NCBI RefSeq assembly: GCF_004804315.1
Contig: NZ_SRXX01000006.1
Location: 1-64,000 of the forward strand
Reading direction: 5' to 3'
DNA: 64,000 nt
Source: Flagellimonas onchidii
GTDB taxonomy: Bacteria; Bacteroidota; Bacteroidia; Flavobacteriales; Flavobacteriaceae
Shown here: positions 48,107 to 56,949 of the stretch, one piece after another
Layout: every line of letters starts with the position of its first letter
Position numbering within the stretch: the stretch's first letter is position 1
Program-made: the position numbers and the translations under genes
Notes under the pieces: model-generated
Seen by the model: the letters and a program-made list of their open reading frames with translations, nothing else
Told to the model about the DNA's origin: nothing
The model's database searches: none

Positions 48107-48679
48107 ATGAAAAAAACAGTTTTAAGCCTTGTATTGACCACTGTATTTGGACTTTCTGCAGTAGCAAATCCAATCGACGGTGTTAAGAAAGACATCAAAG
48201 CGGATAAAAGCACCGTAACTTGGAAAGCTTATAAGGTAGGTGGATCGCACACGGGAACCATTGATCTTAAATCAGGAGCGTTGGAGTTTGATGGTGACAA
48301 ATTGGTAGGCGGAGAGTTTGTCGTGGACATGACCACTATCAATACAACTGACCTACAAGGTGACTATAAAAACAAATTGGATGGTCATTTAAGCTCTGAT
48401 GATTTCTTTTCAACAGCTTCCAATCCAACAGCAAGCTTAGTTTTCACGGAAGTAAAAGGAAATGGAACAAACACTTACAAAGTTACCGGGAACCTTACCA
48501 TAAAGGGAATTACCAAACCTGTTTCTTTCGAAGTTTCCATAAATGGTGATAAGGCAACCGCTAATTTGAAAGTTGACAGGATTAAATACGACATAAAATA
48601 CAAGTCCGGTATTATTGGTACCGCAAAGGACAAGTTGATACATGACAATTTTGACCTTGTGGTCGATTTGCAGATGTAA
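48107..48679 (+). CDS. YceI-family periplasmic lipid-binding protein
   Basis: The 190-residue protein has a signal peptide (about 1-20, SAVA/NP) and a YceI beta-barrel: STVTWKAYKVGGSHTGTIDLKSGALEF, SDDFFSTASNPTASLVFT, VTGNLTIKGITKPVSFEV. Family members bind isoprenoid quinones in a closed barrel. With a quinone/nitro reductase in the same operon, a shared quinone or redox-stress role is suggested. Confidence 0.92.
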   Translation: MKKTVLSLVLTTVFGLSAVANPIDGVKKDIKADKSTVTWKAYKVGGSHTGTIDLKSGALEFDGDKLVGGEFVVDMTTINTTDLQGDYKNKLDGHLSSDDFFSTASNPTASLVFTEVKGNGTNTYKVTGNLTIKGITKPVSFEVSINGDKATANLKVDRIKYDIKYKSGIIGTAKDKLIHDNFDLVVDLQM

Positions 48680-48701
48680 TCAGCTGAAGTTTAGTGTTTG
48701 G

Positions 48702-48735
48702 AAATCCCGCTTGAATTATTTTAGGCGGGATTTTT
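48702..48735 (+). terminator. Intrinsic terminator after yceI
   Basis: AAATCCCGC pairs with GCGGGATTT, with further loop pairing TTGA/TTAG, followed by TTTTT. It ends the marR-nitroreductase-yceI operon 23 bases after its last stop codon. Confidence 0.85.
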
Positions 48736-48988
48736 AAGTTATTAGCATTATGAAAGCACCTTAATCATTTGTTAGATATATCATCTTGCAACAATCATTT
48801 TTTTAGTATTTTTTGAACGCTTATATTCAGAAAGGTTAATATTCTGTTTCGACCGGCCTTTTCCATGATACTTCCCTGATTTTGTGAAATTTACTTTCTG
48901 TTTTCGACACGAAATCTATATATTTATACTACCTATTAATGCTAGAATATTTTCCGCCCCATAAAATATCCTACTAAAAAATTTTACC
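48736..48988 (+). other. Leader region of the Big_2 lipoprotein gene with a direct repeat
   Basis: The gap before the lipoprotein holds TTCTGTTTCGAC (48842-48853) and TTCTGTTTTCGAC (48896-48908), near-identical direct repeats 54 bases apart. I found no perfect TAnnTTTG box between them and the ATG. The repeats could be activator sites. Confidence 0.4.
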
Positions 48989-50761
48989 ATGAAACAATTA
49001 GCAAAAAATCGCTTGGTTTTTTTTGTTGTCCCTATGGCATTACTCCTTGCCTGTAGTAGCAATGAAGACAACAATGCAAACCACCTAGCAGAAATTAGAC
49101 TGAACAAATCAGTTTTAGGAATTATTGTAGGAGAAACCTACACATTATCAGTAACTTCTCCATCAGACAACTACAACATTGAATGGAGCAGTAATAAAAC
49201 AGATATTGCCTCAGTAGACTCACAAGGCATTGTAACCGGGCTTTCCGAAGGAACCGCTGTTATAACGTCAAAAATAGGAGACTCTAGGGCCATTTGCACA
49301 GTGGTCATAAGAAAAAAAACATACGATTTAGAACTGAACCAAGACAACCTTAGGTTATATCCATATCCTGAATATGCCCAAACTTTAGAAGTGCTTACTG
49401 ATTTAGAAGGTAATGAGGTTATTTGGGAGAGTAGTGACCAAAGTATTGTTACGGTCGATCAAAACGGGAATGTAACCCCAATAGCCATTGGAGAAACCAC
49501 TGTAACGGCCAAATTTGATGATTTTTTTGTTGAATGTTTTGTTGAAGTGGTAGAAGGGCCGGTAACCCATATTGAACTTAATAAGACAGGGGTCGTTATG
49601 AAAACCTTCAAAACAGACCAATTATCCATTGAGAACATAGAATCAGAATTGGAAGAAATAGGTTCCCCAATATGGGAGAGTAGCAATCCAGAAATAGTGA
49701 GTGTGGACAATCAAGGGAAACTTACCAGTTACGGACAAGAAGGTGACGTTACCATATCTGTAACGATTGATAACCTAACCGTTGAAGTTATAGTCACGGT
49801 TACACCCGCAACTATTTATGTTGTGGGGTGGGACAATGGAAAAAAAGCCATGCTTTGGAAGAATGGCGAAGAAATTTCCCTAAATGAAGGGGAAAGTGAG
49901 GCAGAGTCGGTTCATGTAACGGATGGCGGAGATGTTTATATCTCAGGACATGTGGGTTCTAGTAATAACAGAACCGTAACAGTATGGGACGGCACTGGCG
50001 CGGAATTGCATACTCTTACGGATGGAAATAGAGATGCCCGAGGTAAAGGAGTACTCTACAACGATGGCACCAACACTATATATACTGTTGGATATGAGGA
50101 CGATGCACAAGGGGATAAAATTGCCAAAATATGGCAAGATGATCAAATTCTATATGAACTCACCAATGGTAGCGAAGACGCCCTAGCTGACGACATCATT
50201 CCACACTCTGGAAGCCTTTACTCTGTCGGTTATGAAAGGAACTCTATGACCAACAAGTTGGAGGCTACGGTATGGCAAGATAATATGAAGTTATATACAC
50301 TGACCGACAGCGGATTCGAATCACGGGTTTATGCAGGGGAATTCATTGACAATGATATCTATACTGCAGGTTATGAAAGAAATCCAGATTCAGATATCGG
50401 TCGTATTGCCAAGGTTTGGATAAATGATGAAGAACTGTATGTTTATTCAAACAAAACTAGGGCATATGATATGTATGTTTACAATGGTGACATATATGTT
50501 GCTGGCCGTGATGATGAGATAGGACCCGACACTGCAATTATTTGGCGGAACGGGAACGTATTGTATGAACTTACCGATGGGAATAATAATGCAACTGCTT
50601 ATTCAGTGTACGTTACAGAGAATGGAGATATATATGCCTCGGGCTCTGAAGAAGATGGGAACGGGAACGAAGTGGCCAAAATATGGAAGAACGGAGAAGA
50701 ACATCTTACATTAAGTGATGGTAGCACAGATGCCCGTGGACTATCTATTGTTGTAAAATAA
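48989..50761 (+). CDS. Lipoprotein with three Big_2 domains and a propeller-like repeat region
   Basis: The 590-residue protein has lipobox LLLA/C (Cys22, LLLACSSNED). Three bacterial Ig-like Big_2 domains follow (about 32-105, 110-185, 190-270), each with a V.GE...L and IASVDSQGIVTGLSEGTAVIT-like core. The C-terminal half (about 273-590) repeats a motif of about 45-50 residues: Y.VG.E......A..W........LT.G. Six to seven copies could close a beta-propeller. A surface-bound protein is likely, since Bacteroidetes export such lipoproteins, but the function is unknown. It is a single gene. Confidence 0.82.
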   Translation: MKQLAKNRLVFFVVPMALLLACSSNEDNNANHLAEIRLNKSVLGIIVGETYTLSVTSPSDNYNIEWSSNKTDIASVDSQGIVTGLSEGTAVITSKIGDSRAICTVVIRKKTYDLELNQDNLRLYPYPEYAQTLEVLTDLEGNEVIWESSDQSIVTVDQNGNVTPIAIGETTVTAKFDDFFVECFVEVVEGPVTHIELNKTGVVMKTFKTDQLSIENIESELEEIGSPIWESSNPEIVSVDNQGKLTSYGQEGDVTISVTIDNLTVEVIVTVTPATIYVVGWDNGKKAMLWKNGEEISLNEGESEAESVHVTDGGDVYISGHVGSSNNRTVTVWDGTGAELHTLTDGNRDARGKGVLYNDGTNTIYTVGYEDDAQGDKIAKIWQDDQILYELTNGSEDALADDIIPHSGSLYSVGYERNSMTNKLEATVWQDNMKLYTLTDSGFESRVYAGEFIDNDIYTAGYERNPDSDIGRIAKVWINDEELYVYSNKTRAYDMYVYNGDIYVAGRDDEIGPDTAIIWRNGNVLYELTDGNNNATAYSVYVTENGDIYASGSEEDGNGNEVAKIWKNGEEHLTLSDGSTDARGLSIVVK

Positions 50762-50800
50762 AATCTAGAATTGTATTAATTGCTTTTATTGAGTTAAAAA

Positions 50801-50831
50801 TTGGTTTGTTTTATTTTCCTTTCTATATTTG
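50801..50831 (+). promoter_or_regulatory. trp operon promoter
   Basis: TATATTTG (50824-50831) matches TAnnTTTG perfectly. TTG at 50801-50803 or TTTG at 50805-50808 serve as -33. The expected start of transcription, 5-8 bases past the -7 box, falls on or next to the trpL ATG at 50837, so the leader message may be leaderless. Confidence 0.7.
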
Positions 50832-50836
50832 ATGCA

Positions 50837-50893
50837 ATGAAATTTAGAACAGTAAATACTTGGTGGTGGATCAACTTACGTCAAACGTCGTGA
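50837..50893 (+). CDS. trpL: trp leader peptide
   Basis: This 18-codon frame reads MKFRTVNTWWWINLRQTS, with three consecutive Trp codons (50861-50869). It sits between a consensus promoter and an intrinsic terminator directly ahead of trpE. Ribosomes that stall at the Trp run when charged tRNA-Trp is scarce would leave the downstream segment free to form an antiterminator. This is the classic attenuation layout. No Shine-Dalgarno is visible and the ATG is very close to the predicted transcription start. Confidence 0.85.
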   Translation: MKFRTVNTWWWINLRQTS

Positions 50894-50946
50894 GCTAGTC
50901 CCCATTGTAATCATATAGAGGCTTGTCATCACGACAGGCCTTTTTT
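50887..50946 (+). terminator. trp attenuator (terminator and competing antiterminator)
   Basis: The terminator stem is AGGCTTGTC (50919-50927) with GACAGGCCT (50933-50941), 9 bp with one G.T pair and loop ATCAC, followed by T6. GTCGTGA (50887-50893), which includes the trpL stop codon, can pair perfectly with TCACGAC (50929-50935). That helix would cross the terminator stem, so both cannot form. A ribosome at the stop codon covers the first segment and favours termination. Confidence 0.82.
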
Positions 50947-50964
50947 AATTTATCACTATTTGAT

Positions 50965-52362
50965 ATGGTTTATGAACTAAAAACACATTACAAACAAATT
51001 CTGGCCGATACCATTACCCCAGTCAGTGTTTATCTTAAAATCAGGGACAAATTCCCGAACAGCATTCTTTTGGAAAGTAGCGACTACCATGCCAACGATA
51101 ACAGCTTTTCATACATCTGCTGCAACCCGATTGCTTCGATTAAGGTTGAAAACGAAGTAATTACACAACGATTCCCTGATGGCACAAAAGAGGAATTAGC
51201 TATTACCCCTGAGGTAGATGTTACGGATGTCATCCATCAATTCGGGCAAAAATTTTCTGTCCCAAGTAATGGTTTTAAGTTCATTAACAACGGACTCTTC
51301 GGATATATGGCTTACGATGCTGTACGGTATTATGAAGATGTGGAAATTTCTAAAAAGGAAGATTCGGTTCAAATTCCAGATATCTATTATGCGGTATACC
51401 AAAACATCATTGCTATAAACCATTTCAAAAATGAGGCTTATCTGTTTGCACACTGTTACCAGAGTGAAAGCAATGTTGATGAGATTGCACAGTTATTCAA
51501 TGTGCGGAATTTCGCTTCGTATAACTTTTCAAAGGATGGTGAACCTATTTCCAACCTAAAGGATGAGGAATACAAAGAGCATGTGGCCTTGGCCAAAAAA
51601 CATTGTCAACGGGGTGATGTTTTCCAGCTAGTACTATCTCGAAGATTCTCACAAGGGTTCAAGGGAGACGAATTTAATGTATACAGGGCACTTCGTTCCA
51701 TCAATCCATCTCCTTACCTATTCTATTTTGACTATGGAGATTTCAAGATTTTTGGGAGCTCTCCAGAAGCTCAATTGATTGTTAAAGATGGTAAGGCTGA
51801 GATACATCCTATTGCTGGAACCTATAAAAGAACCGGAAATGATGAGCAAGATGCCGAGCTGGCTAAAAAACTGGCACAAGATGATAAGGAAAATGCCGAG
51901 CATGTAATGTTGGTGGATCTAGCCAGAAATGATCTCAGCAGAAATGGAAATACCGTAAATGTTGAAACCTACCGTGAAGTTCAATATTTCTCCCACGTGA
52001 TTCACCTGGTGTCCAAAGTAACCGGACTAAAGAAAAAAGACAGTCCAACCATGAAAGTGGTTGCAGACACCTTCCCAGCCGGAACCTTGAGCGGTGCTCC
52101 AAAACACATGGCGATGCAACTGATTGAGAAATACGAAAAAACCAGTCGTGCGTACTACGGAGGCGCCATTGGGTTTATGGATTTTAAGGGCAATTTTAAC
52201 CATGCCATTATGATCCGGACTTTTTTGAGTAAAAATCATCAATTGCATTATCAAGCCGGAGCAGGCTTGGTAGCAGCTTCCGATCCAGAAGCCGAATTAC
52301 AAGAAACCTATAACAAATTGGGCGCGTTGAACAAGGCGCTGGAAATTGCAGAAACGATCTAA
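50965..52362 (+). CDS. trpE: Anthranilate synthase component I
   Basis: The start is the ATG at 50965 (MVYELKTHYKQIL, 465 residues), after the attenuator; an upstream TTG lies within the terminator stem and is rejected. The feedback site LLESSDYH (about 32-39) is the Trp-binding LLES motif. The chorismate-binding core has FQLVLSRRF, GSSPEAQL, HPIAGTYKRTG, DLARNDLSR and AGTLSGAPKHMAM. With TrpG it converts chorismate and glutamine to anthranilate. Confidence 0.97.
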   Translation: MVYELKTHYKQILADTITPVSVYLKIRDKFPNSILLESSDYHANDNSFSYICCNPIASIKVENEVITQRFPDGTKEELAITPEVDVTDVIHQFGQKFSVPSNGFKFINNGLFGYMAYDAVRYYEDVEISKKEDSVQIPDIYYAVYQNIIAINHFKNEAYLFAHCYQSESNVDEIAQLFNVRNFASYNFSKDGEPISNLKDEEYKEHVALAKKHCQRGDVFQLVLSRRFSQGFKGDEFNVYRALRSINPSPYLFYFDYGDFKIFGSSPEAQLIVKDGKAEIHPIAGTYKRTGNDEQDAELAKKLAQDDKENAEHVMLVDLARNDLSRNGNTVNVETYREVQYFSHVIHLVSKVTGLKKKDSPTMKVVADTFPAGTLSGAPKHMAMQLIEKYEKTSRAYYGGAIGFMDFKGNFNHAIMIRTFLSKNHQLHYQAGAGLVAASDPEAELQETYNKLGALNKALEIAETI

Positions 52363-52363
52363 A

Positions 52364-52936
52364 ATGGGAAGAAAGATTCTAATGATAGACAATTACGATA
52401 GCTTCACCTATAACCTAGTGCACTATTTAGAGGATTTAGATTGCGATGTTACCGTAAAACGAAACGATCAACTGACCTTGAAAGATGTTGAAGCTTTTGA
52501 AGAAATCGTATTGTCGCCCGGACCTGGAATCCCGGATGAAGCAGGTTTGCTCAAGGAAATTATCGAAACCTATGCCCCTACCAAACGGATATTGGGTGTT
52601 TGTTTGGGGCAGCAGGCCATCGGTGAAGTTTTCGGAGGAACCTTGGTGAACTTGGACCAAGTGTACCATGGGGTAGCTACCACAATCTCCGTGACAAAAG
52701 AAGATATCATTTTTGAAGGTTTACCCGAGCAGATTCAGGTAGGTCGATACCACTCTTGGGTGGTCCATCCTGATTTACCGGAAAGCTTGGAGGCTACCTC
52801 CGTGGATGAAAACGGACAAATTATGTCCTTAAAGCATAAAACATACGACGTAACCGCAGTGCAGTTTCATCCCGAATCTGTATTGACTCCAGAAGGAAAA
52901 CAAATGCTAAAAAATTGGCTCGCTAAAAGAGGTTAG
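52364..52936 (+). CDS. trpG: Anthranilate synthase component II (glutamine amidotransferase)
   Basis: The ATG at 52364 gives 190 residues. The class-I amidotransferase triad is visible as Cys80 (GVCLGQQA) with the His-Glu of VQFHPESVLTPEG. SPGPGIPDEAG is the oxyanion region. It supplies ammonia to TrpE, whose stop codon lies one base upstream. Translation is probably coupled. Confidence 0.97.
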   Translation: MGRKILMIDNYDSFTYNLVHYLEDLDCDVTVKRNDQLTLKDVEAFEEIVLSPGPGIPDEAGLLKEIIETYAPTKRILGVCLGQQAIGEVFGGTLVNLDQVYHGVATTISVTKEDIIFEGLPEQIQVGRYHSWVVHPDLPESLEATSVDENGQIMSLKHKTYDVTAVQFHPESVLTPEGKQMLKNWLAKRG

Positions 52937-52940
52937 ACAG

Positions 52941-52954
52941 TAGACTTTAGATAT
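52941..52954 (+). repeat. Left inverted repeat flanking the four-helix-bundle gene
   Basis: TAGACTTTAGATAT matches the reverse complement of 53334-53347 (TAGAGTTTAGATAT) at 13 of 14 bases. It begins 4 bases after the trpG stop codon. Confidence 0.65.
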
Positions 52955-52984
52955 GAAAATATTACGTTAAAAATATTGAATTCA

Positions 52985-53341
52985 ATGAACAATCATAGAG
53001 AACTTATTGTTTGGCAAAAATCCATGTTACTTGTGGAATTAGTTTATGAATTGTCGGCTTTATTTCCAGATGAGGAAAAGTATAGTTTAACAAATCAGGT
53101 TAGACGAAGTGCAGTTTCAATTCCATCAAATATTGCAGAGGGAGCGGGTAGAAATTCAAAAAAAGAGTTTAGAAACTTTCTTGGAATTGCCAATGGGTCT
53201 CTCAATGAGCTGAATACTCAATTGGAATTATCAAAACGGCTAGGATTTGTCAGTGATGAAGTGATGAAGAAAATTTTTGACTTAGGAGATGAAGTTCAAA
53301 AAATGATATATACCCTAATCAATAAATTCTCTAATATCTAA
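52985..53341 (+). CDS. Four-helix-bundle protein (S23/IVP family)
   Basis: The ATG at 52985 gives 118 residues; a TTG nine bases upstream is possible. The sequence (HRELIVWQKSMLLVELVYELSALFPDEEKYSLTNQVRRSAVSIPSNIAEGAGRNSKKEFRNFLGIA, partly quoted as key stretches RRSAVSIPSNIAEG and FRNFLGIANGSLNE) is the family best known from intervening sequences in 23S rRNA and dispersed in Bacteroidetes genomes. It has no link to tryptophan synthesis. It lies between trpG and trpD, bounded by 14-base inverted repeats, and its stop codon falls inside the right repeat. It looks like a small inserted unit tolerated in the operon. Confidence 0.88.
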   Translation: MNNHRELIVWQKSMLLVELVYELSALFPDEEKYSLTNQVRRSAVSIPSNIAEGAGRNSKKEFRNFLGIANGSLNELNTQLELSKRLGFVSDEVMKKIFDLGDEVQKMIYTLINKFSNI

Positions 53342-53347
53342 ACTCTA
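53334..53347 (-). repeat. Right inverted repeat flanking the four-helix-bundle gene
   Basis: Read on the minus strand, TAGAGTTTAGATAT matches the left repeat at 13 of 14 bases. It contains the gene's stop codon (53339-53341). The repeat-to-repeat unit is 407 bases and ends 20 bases before the trpD ATG. Confidence 0.65.
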
Positions 53348-53367
53348 ACATCTCAAATCTATCTATT

Positions 53368-54360
53368 ATGAAAGAGACACTCAACAGGTTGATAAACCAC
53401 GAAATCTTGTCCAAGGCTGATGCCAAGCAAATCTTGGTCAACATTGCCAAGGGAGACTATAATACCTCACAGATTGCAGCTTTTTTAACCGTCTACATGA
53501 TGCGAAGCATCACCATTGAGGAGTTGGAAGGCTTCCGTGATGCGCTTTTAGAGCTTTGCCTCGCAGTAGACCTTGCGGAGTTCAATCCTATTGATCTTTG
53601 CGGCACAGGAGGGGATGGCAAGGACACCTTCAACATTTCCACATTGGCATCTTTTGTAACTGCGGGAGCAGGAGTTAAAGTTACCAAGCACGGAAACTAT
53701 GGAGTATCCTCAAAATGCGGGAGTAGTAATGTGATGGAGTTTTTAGGTATTAAATTCAGCAATGAAGCTGATTTTTTAAAGAAATCTATTGATGAAGCTG
53801 GGATTTGTGTACTACACGCTCCCTTGTTCCACCCAGCCATGAAAAATGTGGCTCCTATCCGAAGGGAATTGGCAGTAAAGACCTTCTTTAATATGTTGGG
53901 ACCTATGGTGAATCCCGCCTTCCCTAAAAACCAGATGGTGGGGGTTTTCAATTTGGAATTGGCCCGAATGTACGGCTATCTCTATCAGAATACCGATAAA
54001 AACTTTACTGTACTCCATGCTTTGGATGGTTATGATGAAATTTCATTGACGGGAAATACTAAGACCATTTCCAATAATTCTGAAGGTATTTTGTCGCCCG
54101 TTGATTTTGGTGTAAAACGCATTACCCAAGCCGAGATTACAGGAGGGGATGATATCGCCCAATCTGCCCAAATATTCATGGACATTTTGCAGGGAAAAGG
54201 TAGCGAGGCCCAAAACAATGTGGTCTGCGCCAATGCTGGTGTGGCGATTGCAACTGTAAATGACATCACTCCAAAAGAAGGATTTGAAAAAGCAAAAGAA
54301 TCGCTTATGGGTGGAAAAGGATTGGAAACATTGAAAAAACTTCAAAAGCTTAGTGCTTAA
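53368..54360 (+). CDS. trpD: Anthranilate phosphoribosyltransferase
   Basis: The 330-residue protein has CGTGGDGKDTFNIST (about 76-90), the PRPP-binding glycine loop, and KHGNYGVSSKCGSSNVMEFLG (about 104-124). It joins anthranilate to PRPP. Its stop overlaps the trpC start (TAATG). Confidence 0.97.
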   Translation: MKETLNRLINHEILSKADAKQILVNIAKGDYNTSQIAAFLTVYMMRSITIEELEGFRDALLELCLAVDLAEFNPIDLCGTGGDGKDTFNISTLASFVTAGAGVKVTKHGNYGVSSKCGSSNVMEFLGIKFSNEADFLKKSIDEAGICVLHAPLFHPAMKNVAPIRRELAVKTFFNMLGPMVNPAFPKNQMVGVFNLELARMYGYLYQNTDKNFTVLHALDGYDEISLTGNTKTISNNSEGILSPVDFGVKRITQAEITGGDDIAQSAQIFMDILQGKGSEAQNNVVCANAGVAIATVNDITPKEGFEKAKESLMGGKGLETLKKLQKLSA

Positions 54361-55145
54361 TGAACATATTAGACAAAATAGTGGCCGATAAACGCAAAGA
54401 GGTCGATTTAAGAAAATCGCTGATTCCCATTTCACAATTGGAGCAATCAGTTCTTTTTGAAAGAAAAAGTCCTTCTTTGGCCGATGCTTTGCGAGAGAGC
54501 AATACCGGAATCATCGCAGAACATAAAAGACGATCACCCTCCAAATCCGTCATCAATCAAAGTTTGAATGTTCAGGATGTGGCCAAAGGCTATGAAGATG
54601 CTGGAGTATGTGGAATGTCTGTTTTAACCGACGGCAAATATTTTGGAGGTTCGTTGGATGACCTATTACTTGCTAGGTCGGCAGCTAATATTCCTTTGCT
54701 AAGAAAGGAATTCATCATAGATGCATATCAAATTTTGGAGGCCAAAGCGTATGGCGCAGATGTAATCTTGCTGATTGCCGCAATCTTGAACAGGGATGAA
54801 ATCAAAACGCTTTCTGAAACGGCTAAAAGTTTAGGATTGGATGTACTTCTTGAAGTTCATAATGAAGAAGAACTGCATAAATCCATCGTGCCGAGTTTGG
54901 ACATGTTAGGAGTCAACAATCGAAATTTGAAAACCTTTGAGGTGAGCTTGGAAACCAGTAAGTCACTTTCGACCCAAATACCAGACGATTTTGTAAAAGT
55001 TTCGGAAAGTGGCATTAGTTCTATCGAAGCCATAAAGGATTTAAAGCAATACGGATATCAAGGCTTTCTAATTGGGGAGAACTTCATGAAAACGGACAAC
55101 CCCGGGGAACATGCTGCCACATTCATAAAAAATCTGGAATCATGA
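54360..55145 (+). CDS. trpC: Indole-3-glycerol phosphate synthase
   Basis: The 261-residue TIM barrel shows IIAEHKRRSPSKSVI (catalytic Glu and Lys region), GMSVLTDGKYFGGS, LLRKEFIIDAYQI, LEVHNEEEL, GVNNRNLKTF and VSESGI. It closes CdRP to indole glycerol phosphate. It is a stand-alone enzyme, not fused to trpF, and overlaps trpF by 4 bases. Confidence 0.97.
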   Translation: MNILDKIVADKRKEVDLRKSLIPISQLEQSVLFERKSPSLADALRESNTGIIAEHKRRSPSKSVINQSLNVQDVAKGYEDAGVCGMSVLTDGKYFGGSLDDLLLARSAANIPLLRKEFIIDAYQILEAKAYGADVILLIAAILNRDEIKTLSETAKSLGLDVLLEVHNEEELHKSIVPSLDMLGVNNRNLKTFEVSLETSKSLSTQIPDDFVKVSESGISSIEAIKDLKQYGYQGFLIGENFMKTDNPGEHAATFIKNLES

Positions 55146-55771
55146 AGTTGAAAGTCTGCGGCATGAACCATAATCCCAAGGAGGTAGCACAACTACAACC
55201 TGACTACATGGGCTTTATCTTCTGGGAACCTTCTTCACGATTTTTTAAGGGAGAGATGCCCACTTTATCAAAATCCATCAAAAACGTAGGCGTGTTTGTT
55301 AATGCTTCGCTGGAAGAAGTTTTGGAAAAAGCTCAAAAATATAATTTGGCTGCCGTTCAACTCCATGGTTCTGAAAGTCCAGAGTTTTGCAAAGACTTGC
55401 GTGAAAACACCCAGTCGCTTGATATCATCAAAGTTTTCTCCATTAAGGACGATTTCGATTTTTCCATTTTAAAGAGATACGAAGAGGTCTGCGACCATTA
55501 TTTGTTTGATACTAAAGGAAAGCTTCCAGGAGGTAATGGATATACTTTTGATTGGTCCGTTTTGAATAATTACCCCTCCACAAAACCCTATTTTCTTAGC
55601 GGTGGAATTGGACTGGAAAGCGTTGAAAAACTGGAATCATTTATGAACAGTCCGACATCAAAATATTGCCATGTAATCGATGTCAACAGCAAGTTTGAAA
55701 TAAAACCAGGACTGAAAGATATTGATCAACTAAAAAAATTTAAAAATAGACTAACCCAAGATACGATATGA
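55142..55771 (+). CDS. trpF: Phosphoribosylanthranilate isomerase
   Basis: The 209-residue TIM barrel opens [15 protein letters not shown] with the catalytic Cys (residue 5), then [34 protein letters not shown] and [11 protein letters not shown]; the catalytic Asp is in [12 protein letters not shown] or [11 protein letters not shown]. It performs the Amadori step between TrpD and TrpC. It overlaps trpB by 4 bases. Confidence 0.96.
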   Translation: MKLKVCGMNHNPKEVAQLQPDYMGFIFWEPSSRFFKGEMPTLSKSIKNVGVFVNASLEEVLEKAQKYNLAAVQLHGSESPEFCKDLRENTQSLDIIKVFSIKDDFDFSILKRYEEVCDHYLFDTKGKLPGGNGYTFDWSVLNNYPSTKPYFLSGGIGLESVEKLESFMNSPTSKYCHVIDVNSKFEIKPGLKDIDQLKKFKNRLTQDTI

Positions 55772-56949
55772 GCTATCACGCGAATGAAAAAGGGTATTAC
55801 GGAGAGTTTGGAGGTGCGTTCATCCCCGAAATGCTTTATCCGAATTGCGAGGAATTGCGACAAAAATATATCCAGATTATGGAGGAACCTTCCTTTAAGG
55901 AAGAATTCAATCAACTGCTAAAAGATTATGTGGGACGTCCCTCCCCACTCTATTTTGCGGAAAGATTATCCAAAAAATACAACGCAAAAATCTACCTGAA
56001 ACGGGAAGATTTGAACCATACCGGTGCGCATAAGGTGAACAACACAATTGGGCAAATTCTTATGGCGAAGCGATTGGGCAAAAACCGAATCATAGCTGAG
56101 ACAGGGGCAGGTCAGCATGGAGTCGCCACAGCTACGGTCTGTGCTCTTATGGGTATCGAATGTGTTGTCTACATGGGAGAGATTGATATTGCCCGGCAAG
56201 CTCCGAACGTTGCTCGAATGAAAATGTTGGGTGCTGAAGTTCACCCTGCGCTTTCTGGCAGTAAAACTTTAAAAGATGCTACGAACGAAGCTATTCGAGA
56301 TTGGATCAATAATCCGGTGGACACGCACTATATTATTGGCTCTGTAGTCGGGCCTCATCCCTATCCCGATATGGTAGCCCGTTTTCAATCTGTGATTTCT
56401 GAAGAGATTAAAGCGCAATTGCTCGAAAAAGAAGGTCGTGAAAACCCTGATTATGTAGTGGCCTGTGTTGGTGGAGGAAGCAACGCTGCTGGGGCTTATT
56501 ACCATTTCTTGGACACTTCAGAAGTAGGAATCATTGCCGTGGAAGCCGCTGGAAAAGGCATCCATTCAGGTGAAAGTGCGGCTACTTCAGCTTTAGGTAA
56601 AGTTGGAATTATTCATGGAAGCAAAACGCTATTAATGCAAACCGATGATGGTCAGATTACCGAACCCTACTCCATCTCAGCTGGATTGGATTATCCCGGA
56701 GTTGGACCATTACATGCGCATCTATTCAAATCAGGACGTGGAGAATTTATTTCGATAACTGATGACAATGCCATGAAAGCTGGAATGGAACTTTCTAAAC
56801 TGGAAGGTATTATCCCTGCCATAGAATCGTCCCACGCTTTCGCCGTTTTGGACCAAAAGAAATTCGAACCCTCCGATGTTGTCGTCATCAATTTATCAGG
56901 AAGAGGCGATAAAGATTTACAGAATTACATTGACTATTTCAACCTATGA
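55768..56949 (+). CDS. trpB: Tryptophan synthase beta chain
   Basis: The 393-residue PLP enzyme is of the TrpB1 type. It has [17 protein letters not shown], the PLP lysine in [15 protein letters not shown] (about 81-95), [15 protein letters not shown], and the phosphate loop [10 protein letters not shown]. It condenses indole with serine. It overlaps trpA by 4 bases, so the two subunits are made together. Confidence 0.98.
   Translation: MSYHANEKGYYGEFGGAFIPEMLYPNCEELRQKYIQIMEEPSFKEEFNQLLKDYVGRPSPLYFAERLSKKYNAKIYLKREDLNHTGAHKVNNTIGQILMAKRLGKNRIIAETGAGQHGVATATVCALMGIECVVYMGEIDIARQAPNVARMKMLGAEVHPALSGSKTLKDATNEAIRDWINNPVDTHYIIGSVVGPHPYPDMVARFQSVISEEIKAQLLEKEGRENPDYVVACVGGGSNAAGAYYHFLDTSEVGIIAVEAAGKGIHSGESAATSALGKVGIIHGSKTLLMQTDDGQITEPYSISAGLDYPGVGPLHAHLFKSGRGEFISITDDNAMKAGMELSKLEGIIPAIESSHAFAVLDQKKFEPSDVVVINLSGRGDKDLQNYIDYFNL

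Noticed and set aside
50923..50964. TTG start for trpE inside the attenuator
   Set aside because: It lies in the terminator stem and adds residues with no TrpE similarity.
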